DNA of 64,000 bases from Dyella_A sp051962475 (lineage in GTDB: Bacteria > Pseudomonadota > Gammaproteobacteria > Xanthomonadales > Rhodanobacteraceae): the NCBI RefSeq assembly GCF_051962475.1, contig NZ_JBQCCF010000056.1, positions 35,703 to 99,702 on the forward strand. The letters run 5' to 3'. Position 1 is the stretch's first letter. Each line of letters starts with the position of its first letter. A model generated the notes under the pieces. The model saw only the letters and a program-made list of their open reading frames with translations, searched no databases and was not told where the DNA came from. Below are positions 24,070-37,477 of this stretch, one piece after another. The translations under genes were made by a program, and so were the position numbers.

Positions 24070-26088
24070 ATGCCCTACCCGCACCTGCTGGCCCCTCTCG
24101 ACCTGGGCCACGTGACCTTGCCCAACCGCGTGCTGATGGGCTCGATGCATACCGGCCTGGAAGATCGTGCCGCGGACTTCGACAAGCTCGCCGCCTATTT
24201 CGCCGAGCGTGCGCGCGGCGGCGTCGGGCTGATGGTGACCGGGGGCATCGCGCCCAGCATCGAGGGCTGGCTCAAGCCGTTCGGTGGACGCCTGTCGATG
24301 CCGTGGCATGTCGCGCGCCATCGCAAGGTCACCCGCGCGGTGCATGCCGAAGGCGGGCGGATCTGCATGCAGATCCTGCACGCGGGTCGCTACGGCTATC
24401 ACCCGCTGTCAGTGGCGCCCTCGAAGATCAGATCGCCGATCACGCCCTTCACGCCCCGTGCCCTGTCCGCCCGGGGCGTCGAGCGCACCATGGGTGACTT
24501 CGTGCGCTGCGCGACTTTGGCTCGCGAGGCCGGCTACGACGGCGTCGAGGTGATGGGCTCGGAGGGCTACCTGATCAACCAGTTCATCGCCGAACGCACC
24601 AACCGCCGCAACGATGCCTGGGGCGGCGACGCAGCACGGCGGATGCGTCTGGCGGTCGAGATCGTGCGCCGCACGCGCGAAGCCGTGGGGCCAGACTTCC
24701 TGCTGATCTACCGGCTGTCGATGCTCGACCTGGTGGAACGGGGCCAGGACTGGGGCGAGATCGTCGCGCTGGCCAAGGCCATCGAAGCGGCTGGCGCGAG
24801 CCTGATCAACACCGGCATCGGCTGGCACGAAGCACGCATTCCCACCATCGTGACCTCGGTACCGCGCGGCGCCTTCGCCTGGGTGACCCAGCGCCTGAAG
24901 AGCGAGATCCGGATTCCGCTGATCACCACCAACCGCATCAACATGCCCGAGGTTGCCGAGCAGATCATCGGCAGCGGCCAGGCGGACATGATCTCCATGG
25001 CCCGGCCGTTGCTCGCCGATCCGCAGTGGGTGCGCAAGGCCGTGACCGATCGCGCCGACCGGATCAACACCTGCATCGCCTGCAACCAAGCCTGCCTGGA
25101 TCACGTGTTCCAGAACAAACGCGCCAGTTGCCTGGTCAACCCTCAAGCCTGCCACGAGACCGAGCTGACGATCCAGCCGGCGCAACAGGCCAAGCGCGTC
25201 GCCGTGGTCGGTGCCGGACCGGCCGGCATGGCCTGCGCCGCCACGCTCGCCGAACGCGGCCACGCGGTCACGCTGTTCGATCAGGCCAGCCAGATCGGCG
25301 GACAGTTCAACTACGCCAAGCGGATCCCGGGCAAGGAGGAGTTCCACGAGACGCTGCGCTACTTCAAGCACCGGCTGGCCGACAGCGGCGTCACGCTGGC
25401 GCTGGAAACCCGCGCAGACGGGCCGCTTCTTACTTCCGGGCAGTTCGACGAAGTGGTGCTGGCCACCGGCATCACGCCGCGCAAGGTGCACTTTCCCGGC
25501 AGCGAGGATCCGCGCGTGCTCAGCTATCTCGACGTGCTCGCCCGGGATCACCCGGTCGGCGCACGGGTGGCGATCATCGGCGCGGGAGGCATCGGTTTCG
25601 ACGTGGCGGAATACCTGGTCGAATCGGCCCCGGCGCCGAGCACCGATATCCCGCGCTGGAGCCGCGAGTGGGGCGTGGACATGACCCTGGCGCATCGTGG
25701 CGGCCTGGTGCCGCCGCAGCCGGAGTCGCCGGCCCGGCAGGTGTGGCTGTTGCAGCGTACCGAAGGCCGCCCCGGCGCGCGTCTGAACAAGACCACCGGC
25801 TGGGTGCATCGGGCCACGCTCAAGTCCCGGCAGGTGCAGATGCTCGGCAGCGTCAGCTACGAGCGCTTCGACGACGACGGACTGCATGTGCGCATCGACG
25901 GCGCCGCCAGGGTGCTGCCCGTGGATCACGTGGTGGTTTGCGCCGGCCAGGAGCCCAACCGCAGCCTGCTCGACGCGCTGACCGCTGCAGGCATGCCGAC
26001 GCACGTCATTGGCGGAGCGGACGTAGCCGCCGAGCTGGACGCCAAGCGCGCCATCGATCAGGGCACCCGGCTGGCGGCGCGCCTGTAA
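24070..26088 (+). CDS. fadH: NADPH-dependent 2,4-dienoyl-CoA reductase
   Basis: The 672-residue enzyme has the same length as E. coli FadH. Residues 1-330 form the FMN-binding TIM barrel (PNRVLMGSMHTGLED). Residues about 334-360 carry the 4Fe-4S cysteines (CIACNQAC and, 12 residues on, CLVNPQAC), followed by a two-part FAD/NADPH module with VAVVGAGPAGMACAATLAERG. It reduces 2,4-dienoyl-CoA intermediates so unsaturated fatty acids can enter beta-oxidation. Only a weak ribosome-binding site (GGAT) is seen, with a run of C residues directly before the ATG. Confidence 0.94.
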   Translation: MPYPHLLAPLDLGHVTLPNRVLMGSMHTGLEDRAADFDKLAAYFAERARGGVGLMVTGGIAPSIEGWLKPFGGRLSMPWHVARHRKVTRAVHAEGGRICMQILHAGRYGYHPLSVAPSKIRSPITPFTPRALSARGVERTMGDFVRCATLAREAGYDGVEVMGSEGYLINQFIAERTNRRNDAWGGDAARRMRLAVEIVRRTREAVGPDFLLIYRLSMLDLVERGQDWGEIVALAKAIEAAGASLINTGIGWHEARIPTIVTSVPRGAFAWVTQRLKSEIRIPLITTNRINMPEVAEQIIGSGQADMISMARPLLADPQWVRKAVTDRADRINTCIACNQACLDHVFQNKRASCLVNPQACHETELTIQPAQQAKRVAVVGAGPAGMACAATLAERGHAVTLFDQASQIGGQFNYAKRIPGKEEFHETLRYFKHRLADSGVTLALETRADGPLLTSGQFDEVVLATGITPRKVHFPGSEDPRVLSYLDVLARDHPVGARVAIIGAGGIGFDVAEYLVESAPAPSTDIPRWSREWGVDMTLAHRGGLVPPQPESPARQVWLLQRTEGRPGARLNKTTGWVHRATLKSRQVQMLGSVSYERFDDDGLHVRIDGAARVLPVDHVVVCAGQEPNRSLLDALTAAGMPTHVIGGADVAAELDAKRAIDQGTRLAARL

Positions 26089-26334
26089 CAGCCGCGAGGT
26101 GCGCTGGGTAAAACACGCGCACCTCGGGCAGTCCGGAAAAAGAAAGCGCCCCGCGGGGCGACGCGTCGACAGAGGCTCAGGGGGGGAGAAGCCAAGAGTC
26201 GCGGGGATAGCGTCGCTGCGGGGCGGGGCCGCGTCGCCTGGGGGAGGGGAAGGCGACGGACAAGCGAAAGTCTAGGCTCGCCGGTTAGTTGCATCCAATA
26301 TATATTTCTCGAGTAACTTATCTGGTTTACATAT

Positions 26335-27246
26335 ATGTTCGATTTTCGCCAGCTGCGCTACTACGTGGCGGTCTGCGAGGAGCTCAGCTTCACGCGGGCG
26401 GCGCGGCGGCTGCACTTGTCGCAGCCACCGCTATCGCAGCAGATCCAGGCACTGGAGCAGGATCTGGGCGTGCGGTTGCTGGAGCGCACCAAGCGTTCGG
26501 TCGCACTCACCGAGCCGGGGCGGATCTTTCTCGATCACGCCCGGCAGATCCTGGCCAAAGCCGATGAGGCACGCACCCAGGTGGCAGCGGCAGCGGCCGG
26601 CCACAGCGGCCAGCTACGCCTCGCCTACACCGTGTCGGTGTCGTTCCACCCTTCCCTGCCGCGGGTGCTGCTGCGGTACGGGCAGGTGGCGCCCAACGTG
26701 CGCGTCGAGCTGTGTGAGCTCTACACCGAACCACAATTCGAAGCGCTGCTGGATGGCCAGATCGACGTCGGTTTCGTTCGCGACGAACCGCAGCGCTCGA
26801 TCGATGCCAGGGCGCTGCGGATGACGGTGCTCGATCGCGAGCCGCTGCTGCTTGCCCTGCCCTCCGGCCATCCACTGTCCGGGCGCAGCAGTTTGCGCAT
26901 GGATGAGGTGGCGAGGGAATCGTTCGTCGCCCAGCCGCGTGAGGTGGCTGCCACGCTGTATGACCGACTGGTGCTGCTGGCGAACAAAGCCGGCTTCCAG
27001 CCGCAGGTCCGCCGTCATGCCCAGCAGGTCAACGGCATGCTGGCCATGGTCGCGGCCGGTCTGGGGCTTGCGCTGGTGCCGGCGACCATGCGTACGGTCC
27101 GCCTCGCCGGGTTGAGCTACGTACCGGTGGAGGACCCGGATGCCTACATGCTGCTGGCGGTCGCCAGCCGGGCCAACGATGACTCGCCTGCGCTGGCCCA
27201 ATTCCTGTCCGTGGTCACCGAAACGGCCGTCACGGGCGGCTTGTGA
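26335..27246 (+). CDS. LysR-family transcriptional regulator
   Basis: The 303-residue protein has the N-terminal LysR winged HTH (FDFRQLRYYVAVCEELSFT, then LSQPPLSQQIQALEQDLGV) and a periplasmic-binding-like effector domain. It most resembles the CatR/BenM-like group by its start. The upstream spacer 26089-26334 is mostly GC-rich, with a CGCCCCGCGGGGCG palindrome at 26147-26160, but the last 50 bases are strikingly AT-rich. No Shine-Dalgarno sequence precedes the ATG, and the palindrome ACATATATGT (26329-26338) spans it. Target genes are unknown; fadH upstream on the same strand is one candidate. Confidence 0.88.
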   Translation: MFDFRQLRYYVAVCEELSFTRAARRLHLSQPPLSQQIQALEQDLGVRLLERTKRSVALTEPGRIFLDHARQILAKADEARTQVAAAAAGHSGQLRLAYTVSVSFHPSLPRVLLRYGQVAPNVRVELCELYTEPQFEALLDGQIDVGFVRDEPQRSIDARALRMTVLDREPLLLALPSGHPLSGRSSLRMDEVARESFVAQPREVAATLYDRLVLLANKAGFQPQVRRHAQQVNGMLAMVAAGLGLALVPATMRTVRLAGLSYVPVEDPDAYMLLAVASRANDDSPALAQFLSVVTETAVTGGL

Positions 27247-27269
27247 TGACCGCGCAGGCCGGTTACACT
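27241..27269 (+). promoter_or_regulatory. Sigma-70-type promoter of rpmJ
   Basis: TTGTGA at 27241-27246 and TACACT at 27264-27269 have an ideal 17-base spacing and lie about 40 bases before the rpmJ start. The -35 box overlaps the stop codon of the LysR gene. Confidence 0.6.
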
Positions 27270-27307
27270 TGCCGACTTGAATTTTTCGTTTGTATCAGGA
27301 GCTGGCC

Positions 27308-27433
27308 GTGAAGGTGCTTTCCTCTTTGAAGTCCGCCAAGTCGCGGCACCGTGACTGCAAGGTTGTGCGCCGTCGCGGCAAGGTGTTCGTGATCTGCAAG
27401 AGCAACCCGCGTTTCAAGGCTCGTCAGCGCTGA
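27308..27433 (+). CDS. rpmJ: 50S ribosomal protein L36, zinc-site-lacking type
   Basis: A 41-residue product begins at GTG 27308, with AGGAG at 27297-27301, and reads MKVLSSLKSAKSRHRDCKVV, then VRRRGKVFVICKSNPRFKARQR-type C-terminal sequence. The zinc-binding set of classical L36 (three Cys and one His) is not intact: only Cys17 and Cys30 are present, as in the alternative YkgO-type L36. It has its own promoter and a strong terminator, so it is a single-gene unit away from the main ribosomal operons. Confidence 0.93.
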   Translation: MKVLSSLKSAKSRHRDCKVVRRRGKVFVICKSNPRFKARQR

Positions 27434-27457
27434 TCGATCAGCCCGACGTGTCACACG

Positions 27458-27483
27458 AAAAAGGCCGCGCAAGCGGCCTTTTT
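27458..27483. terminator. Bidirectional terminator between rpmJ and greA
   Basis: An 11-bp perfect stem (AAAAAGGCCGC with GCGGCCTTTTT) with GCAA loop and T runs on both strands, between convergent rpmJ and greA. Confidence 0.88.
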
Positions 27484-27559
27484 TGTTGCCACGCATCTCG
27501 CCAGGCGCCGGGTTTTAACCCTCCCGCGGCGCCCAGAGGCACCGCGGGAGGATGCGTCA

Positions 27560-28032
27560 TCAGGCGTAGCGCACCGCGATAATCTCATAGTGCTTCACGC
27601 CGTTGGGCGCCGTGAACTCGAAGCTGTCGCCGGCGCTCTTGCCGATCAACGCACGGGCGATCGGCGAAGAGACGGCGATCAGGCGCTTCTTGATGTCGGC
27701 TTCCAGGTCACCGACGATCTGGTAGGTCACCGCCTCGCCGCTGTCTTCGTCCTCCAGGTCAACGGTGGCACCGAACACCACACGGTTGCCAGCACCAAGC
27801 TTGGTGATGTCGATCACCTCGGCGGTGGACAGCGCCGCCTCCAGCTCGCCGATGCGCCCTTCGATGAAGCTCTGCTGCTCACGGGCGGCGTGATACTCGG
27901 CGTTTTCCTTCAGATCACCGTGTGCACGCGCCTCGGCGATGGCCGCGATGATCTTCGGGCGGTCCTCGGACTTCAGCCGGTCCAGTTCGGTGCGCAGGCG
28001 CTCGGCGCCCGCCTTAGTCATGGGTGCACGGC

Positions 28033-28036
<4 letters not shown>
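27560..28036 (-). CDS. greA: Transcription elongation factor GreA
   Basis: The 158-residue protein has the GreA N-terminal coiled coil (MTKAGAERLRTELDRLK to GRIGELEAALS, including DLKENAEYHAAREQQ) and the C-terminal FKBP-like domain (SPIARALIGKSAGDSFEF). It rescues backtracked RNA polymerase by stimulating transcript cleavage. The start overlaps the carB stop by four bases, so it is the last gene of carA-carB-greA. Confidence 0.97.
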
Positions 28037-31260
<3,224 letters not shown>

Positions 31261-31261
31261 G

Positions 31262-32389
31262 TCAGCGGGCCTCCTGCATCAGGGCGGCAAATCGATCGAA
31301 CAAGTAACCGATGTCGTGGGGGCCGGGGCTGGCTTCGGGGTGTCCCTGGAAGCAGAACGCCGGGCGGTCGGTCAACGCGAAACCCTGCAACGAGCCGTCG
31401 AACAGCGAACTGTGTGTGACACGCACGTTGGCCGGAAGCGTCGCCGGGTCCACCGCAAAACCATGGTTCTGGCTGGTAATCAGCACCCGGCCGTCGTCGT
31501 GGTCCTTCACCGGGTGATTCGCACCGTGGTGGCCGAATTTCATCTTCAGCGTCTTCGCGCCCAGCGCCAGGCCCATGATCTGGTGGCCCAGGCAGATGCC
31601 GAACAGCGGCAGCTTCGCGTCGAGCAGTTCGCGCGTGGCGGCGATGGCGTAGTCGCAGGCCGCCGGGTCACCGGGCCCGTTGGAGAGGAACACGCCGTCC
31701 GGCTGCATCGCCAGCACCTCGACGGCGGGCGTCTGCGCCGGCACCACGGTGATGTCGCAGCCCTGTTCGGCCAGCAGGCGCAGGATGTTCTGCTTCACGC
31801 CGAAGTCGTAGGCGACCACCTTGAAGCGCTTCTCCGGGTGGTTGAAGGCCGTGCGATCGAGGTCGTAGACGCCTTCGTTCCACTCGTAATGTTTGGTGGT
31901 GCTGACGACCTTGGCCAGATCCATGCCGTTGAGGCCGGGGAACGAGCGCGCGGCGGCGATGGCCGCGTCCGCATCGATCGACTCACCGGCCACGATGCAG
32001 CCGCCGAGCGCGCCCTTGTCGCGCAGGATGCGCGTCAGGCGGCGCGTGTCGATGCCGGCGATCGCCACGATGCCGTGGCGCTTGAGGTAATCGGGCAGGC
32101 TCTCGCTGCTGCGCCAGTTGCTCGCGCGGCGCGGCACGTCCCGCACGATCAGGCCGGCGGCGTGCACGGCGGTGGATTCGGCATCCTCGGCGTTGCAGCC
32201 GGTGTTGCCGATGTGCGGATAGGTCAGCGTGACCAACTGCCGCGCGTAGGAGGGATCGGTGAGGATTTCCTGGTAACCGGTCATAGCGGTGTTGAACACC
32301 ACCTCGCCGACCGTCTGTCCGGTGGCGCCCACGGCGTGGCCGTGGAAAACGCTGCCGTCCTCGAGAGCAAGCAGAGCAGGAATAAGCAT
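31262..32389 (-). CDS. carA: Carbamoyl-phosphate synthase small (glutaminase) subunit
   Basis: The 375-residue subunit carries the class I glutamine amidotransferase triad: Cys266 in GICLGHQIMG, and His350 and Glu352 in CFQGHPEASPGPHD. The N-terminal half is the CarA-specific domain (LALEDGSVFHGHAVG, NTAMTGYQEILTDPSY). The ATG at 32389 is chosen because the family starts here; the frame to 32512 runs through the promoter. A hairpin (CAAGCC/GGCTTG) sits in the leader at 32423-32445, but I cannot assign it a role. Confidence 0.97.
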   Translation of the reverse strand: MLIPALLALEDGSVFHGHAVGATGQTVGEVVFNTAMTGYQEILTDPSYARQLVTLTYPHIGNTGCNAEDAESTAVHAAGLIVRDVPRRASNWRSSESLPDYLKRHGIVAIAGIDTRRLTRILRDKGALGGCIVAGESIDADAAIAAARSFPGLNGMDLAKVVSTTKHYEWNEGVYDLDRTAFNHPEKRFKVVAYDFGVKQNILRLLAEQGCDITVVPAQTPAVEVLAMQPDGVFLSNGPGDPAACDYAIAATRELLDAKLPLFGICLGHQIMGLALGAKTLKMKFGHHGANHPVKDHDDGRVLITSQNHGFAVDPATLPANVRVTHSSLFDGSLQGFALTDRPAFCFQGHPEASPGPHDIGYLFDRFAALMQEAR

Positions 32390-32482
32390 GGGGAAGGCCG
32401 CCTTTAGGTGCAGCAAAGCCCGCAAGCCGCAGTGAAGCTGGCTTGTGGACCTTAGGTCGTGGATGGGTCTGGGCGGAACGAA

Positions 32483-32511
32483 ATGATAGGCTCCGCGGCC
32501 CTTGCTGTCCA
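32483..32511 (-). promoter_or_regulatory. Sigma-70 promoter of carAB-greA
   Basis: On the minus strand TGGACA (32511-32506) and TATCAT (32488-32483) are 17 bases apart, each matching consensus at five of six positions. Transcription would start near 32476, leaving a leader of about 87 bases. Confidence 0.7.
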
Positions 32512-32604
32512 CCGATCGCAGATGAACGCCCGCTCGGGCAACGTACGCCGGCCCCTTGTGCCCAGCGCTACACTTCGCCGCTGCCTGATGGAGATTTTCC
32601 GGCC

Positions 32605-33300
32605 ATGAACGCTGTCGTCCTGCTCGATCCCGCCCGCCTCGACCGACCGGATACCGAGGTTCGCCACGAGCCGTTTCCGTTCATGATCGCGCATGGCCAG
32701 CTGCCGGACGACGCCCGCAGCGACCTCGAGCGGGATTTCCCGCGCTACTCCAGCGCCGGCTTCTTTCCTTACGACCCGGCCGACTGCGGCCCCACGGTGA
32801 ACACCCTGGTGGAACACCTCACGGCACCGGAGTTCGCCCGCGCCGTGGGCAAACGCCTGGGCATCGAGAACCTCGGCCAGTACCCGACCCTGGTCACGCT
32901 GTGCCGCTCGTTGAACAAGCGCCACGGCACCATCCACACCGACAGTCGCTCGAAGGTGGCCACCGCCCTGCTCTACCTCAACGCGCAGTGGCCGGACACC
33001 AGCGATGGCTGCCTGCGCTTTCTGCATCGCATCGACAACATCGACGATGTCGTCGTACCGGAGCTCAAGCCGCTGTTCGGCGAGTTCGCCGTGTTCAAGC
33101 GCTGCGAGAACTCATTTCACGGCCACCTGCCCTACGAGGGCGAGCGGCGGGTGATCCAGGTGGCGTGGCTGACCAGCGAAGAAGAAAAGCTTCGCAAGAC
33201 CAAGCGCGGTAAGTTCTCACGCGCCTTCAAGAAGCTGTTCGGCAAGCTCGATACCCGCCTCGGCGCCGGCCGCGCGCGCGATGCCTCCCATCGGGACTGA
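32605..33300 (+). CDS. 2-oxoglutarate/Fe(II)-dependent oxygenase superfamily protein
   Basis: The 231-residue protein has the jelly-roll iron site of prolyl-4-hydroxylase-like enzymes: His111 and Asp113 in TIHTDSR, a distal His at 172 or 174 in NSFHGHLPY, and Arg181 or Arg182 in EGERRVIQVAW as the 2-oxoglutarate ligand. The ATG at 32605 is preceded by GGAG at a slightly long distance; the frame from 32443 is not supported. The basic C-terminal tail (KLRKTKRGKFSRAFKK) could bind nucleic acid or membranes. Substrate unknown. It is divergent from carA and convergent with dapB. Confidence 0.8.
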   Translation: MNAVVLLDPARLDRPDTEVRHEPFPFMIAHGQLPDDARSDLERDFPRYSSAGFFPYDPADCGPTVNTLVEHLTAPEFARAVGKRLGIENLGQYPTLVTLCRSLNKRHGTIHTDSRSKVATALLYLNAQWPDTSDGCLRFLHRIDNIDDVVVPELKPLFGEFAVFKRCENSFHGHLPYEGERRVIQVAWLTSEEEKLRKTKRGKFSRAFKKLFGKLDTRLGAGRARDASHRD

Positions 33301-33306
33301 CGCCGC

Positions 33307-34107
33307 TCAGCGTCCGCTGCGCTCGGCCAGCATCGCGTCAAGACCGTAAGCACCGGCCGGCTGGCCGGCCAGCCAGTGCGCCGCCTCGATCGCGCCGCGG
33401 GCGAAGATCGATCGGTCGGTCGCCCGGTGCGACAGCTCCAGCCGTTCGCCCTGCCCGATCAACATGGCCGTGTGCTCACCGACGATGTCGCCGCCGCGCA
33501 CTACGGCAAAGCCGATCGACCCGGGCTGGCGTGGACCGGTGCGGCCCTCACGGGCGTAGACGGCCCGCGCATCCAGCGTGGTTCCGCGCGCCGCCGCCGC
33601 GGCCTCACCAAGCAGCAACGCCGTACCCGAAGGCGCGTCTTCCTTGCGGCCGTGATGGGCCTCGACGATCTCGAGATCCCACTCGGCCAGCGCCGCTGAC
33701 GCCTCTCGCAACAGCCGCGCAAGCACGGCCACACCAAGACTGAAGTTGGCCGAACGCAACAGCGGGATGCGTGCGGCAGAGGACGCAAGGTGCGCGGCAA
33801 GGTCCTCGCCGTAACCGGTGGTGCCGACGACCAGGGCCACGCCGTGCGCCTCGCAGTGCGCCAGCGCAGAGGCGAGGCCTTCCGGACCACTGAAATCGAT
33901 CACCACATCCAACGGCTGGATCGCCGACCAGTCGTGGCTGAAACACAACTGGCTGCCGTGGGCCACCGGCGCGCCCATCTCTGGCGCATCCGGCGCGGTG
34001 ATGGCGGCCACCAGGGCAAAGCGCCGGTCGCGGCGCAGCAACTCCAGCAGCGCCCGCCCCATGCGGCCGGTGGCGCCGTTGACGGCGACGCGAACGATCT
34101 CACCCAT
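33307..34107 (-). CDS. dapB: 4-hydroxy-tetrahydrodipicolinate reductase
   Basis: The 266-residue enzyme has the NAD(P) motif NGATGRMGRALLE and the catalytic segment EAHHGRKEDAPSGTA of DapB. It reduces the cyclic intermediate of the diaminopimelate pathway to lysine and peptidoglycan. It lies 66 bases downstream of dnaJ on the same strand, a position conserved in xanthomonads. Confidence 0.97.
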   Translation of the reverse strand: MGEIVRVAVNGATGRMGRALLELLRRDRRFALVAAITAPDAPEMGAPVAHGSQLCFSHDWSAIQPLDVVIDFSGPEGLASALAHCEAHGVALVVGTTGYGEDLAAHLASSAARIPLLRSANFSLGVAVLARLLREASAALAEWDLEIVEAHHGRKEDAPSGTALLLGEAAAAARGTTLDARAVYAREGRTGPRQPGSIGFAVVRGGDIVGEHTAMLIGQGERLELSHRATDRSIFARGAIEAAHWLAGQPAGAYGLDAMLAERSGR

Positions 34108-34173
34108 GTGTCCATCCCCTTCTAGGGAACCATTTGCGTCGGCATCATGCCGGACAACGTTGCAGCGCGTGTG

Positions 34174-35298
34174 TCAGGAGGTGACGCGCGACCAGAACTG
34201 CTTGACACCGTCGACCCAGTTCTTGGCCTGCGGCATGTGCTTCTCCGCCTCGCCACCGGCGAAGGTGGCTTCGAGCTGTTCGAACAGCTCCTTCTGCTCG
34301 CGCGTCAGGCGCACCGGCGTCTCCACCACCACGCGGCAGATCAGGTCCCCGTGCCGGCCGCTGCGCACCGACTTCACGCCACGCCCGCGCAGGCGCAGCT
34401 GATGGCCGGTCTGCGTCTCCGGCGGAATGGTGATTTCCACCTCGCCCTCCAGCGTGGGCACCGGCAACTGCGCGCCCAGCGCCGCCTGCGAGAAGCGGAT
34501 CGGCACCTCGCAGTACAGGTCGTTGCCGTCGCGCTGGAAGATCGCGTGCTCGCGCACGCGCACTTCCACGTAGAGATCACCCGACTCGGCGCCGGCCGGG
34601 CCGGCCTCACCTTGCCCGGCGAGGCGGATGCGGTCGCCGTTGTCGACGCCCGCGGGGATGCGCACGGCCAGCTTGCGCGTTTCTTCCAGGCGCCCCTCAC
34701 CATGGCAGTGCTTGCAGGGCTTCTCGATGGTCTGGCCGCTGCCGCCGCAGTGCGGGCAGGCCTGCTGGATCGAGAAGATGCCGTTCTGCATGCGCACGCG
34801 GCCGTGGCCGTGGCAGGTGCGGCACTGCACGGTCTTGCCGTCGGCCGAGCCGGAGCCGTTGCAGTGGTGGCAATTCACCTGGGTCGGAATCTCGATGGTG
34901 CGTTCAATACCGAACACCGCCTCTTCGAGGTCCAGCTCCATGATGTAGCGCAGATCGGCACCACGGCGCGGACGCCCGCGCCCGCCACCACCGCCAAAGA
35001 TGTCGCCAAAGATGTCGCCGAAAATGTCCCCCATGTCGCCGAAGCCGGCACCACCGCGCCCGCCCATGCCCGCTTCGAACGCGGCATGGCCATGCTGGTC
35101 GTACATCGCACGCTTCTGCGCGTCCGAGAGCACCTCGTACGCCTCCTTGGCCTCCTTGAATTTCTCCTGGGCCGCGGGATCGTCCGGGCAGCGGTCGGGG
35201 TGGTACTTCATCGCCAGCCGGCGGAACGACTTCTTCAGCTCCACCTCGGTGACGCTGCGCTCCACGCCCAGCACTTCGTAGTAGTCACGCTTGCTCAT
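34174..35298 (-). CDS. dnaJ: Chaperone DnaJ
   Basis: The 374-residue co-chaperone has the J domain with HPD (MKYHPDRCPDDP), the Gly/Phe-rich linker (GMGGRGGAGFGDMGDIFG), four CxxCxGxG zinc repeats at about residues 145-210 (CHHCNGSG, CRTCHGHG, CPHCGGSG, CKHCHGEG) and the C-terminal substrate domain. It stimulates DnaK ATPase and delivers clients. Confidence 0.98.
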   Translation of the reverse strand: MSKRDYYEVLGVERSVTEVELKKSFRRLAMKYHPDRCPDDPAAQEKFKEAKEAYEVLSDAQKRAMYDQHGHAAFEAGMGGRGGAGFGDMGDIFGDIFGDIFGGGGGRGRPRRGADLRYIMELDLEEAVFGIERTIEIPTQVNCHHCNGSGSADGKTVQCRTCHGHGRVRMQNGIFSIQQACPHCGGSGQTIEKPCKHCHGEGRLEETRKLAVRIPAGVDNGDRIRLAGQGEAGPAGAESGDLYVEVRVREHAIFQRDGNDLYCEVPIRFSQAALGAQLPVPTLEGEVEITIPPETQTGHQLRLRGRGVKSVRSGRHGDLICRVVVETPVRLTREQKELFEQLEATFAGGEAEKHMPQAKNWVDGVKQFWSRVTS

Positions 35299-35357
35299 TC
35301 AAACCTCGATCACGCCCCTGCAGCAGGTCCGTCGGCCTGCCTGCCCCACTCAAACAG

Positions 35358-35394
35358 ACAGCCCGCGTCGGCATGGCGCTCCGGCGCGGGCTGT
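35358..35394 (-). terminator. Hairpin between dnaK and dnaJ
   Basis: ACAGCCCGCG and CGCGGGCTGT form a 10-bp stem around a 17-base loop. Only a short T-rich tract follows on the minus strand (CTGTTTG), so partial termination or attenuation that lowers DnaJ relative to DnaK is more likely than a full stop. Confidence 0.5.
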
Positions 35395-35423
35395 CGCGTA
35401 TCGGCTACACCGATCGCCGATGC

Positions 35424-37349
<1,926 letters not shown>

Positions 37350-37401
37350 GTCTATGCTCCGGATTTTTTCGAGCGGCCCCGCGGCCGCGAACTGGTTGTC
37401 A

Positions 37402-37429
37402 GAATGGGGCCCGGCCTGGGCGATTCAAT
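37402..37429 (-). promoter_or_regulatory. Sigma-32 (heat-shock) promoter before dnaK
   Basis: On the minus strand TTGAA (37428-37424) is followed after 14 bases by CCCCATTC (37409-37402), a good match to the RpoH consensus CTTGAA-N13/14-CCCCATNT. It lies between grpE and dnaK, so dnaK-dnaJ can be induced apart from hrcA-grpE. Confidence 0.75.
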
Positions 37430-37477
37430 GCCGGCGGACCCGCAGATTAGGTGTCTGTTGCCGTCGATCGGCGCAGG

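Noticed and set aside
26147..26160. CGCCCCGCGGGGCG palindrome as a terminator of fadH
   Set aside because: On the plus strand no T run follows; the T-rich side faces the minus strand, where no gene ends here.
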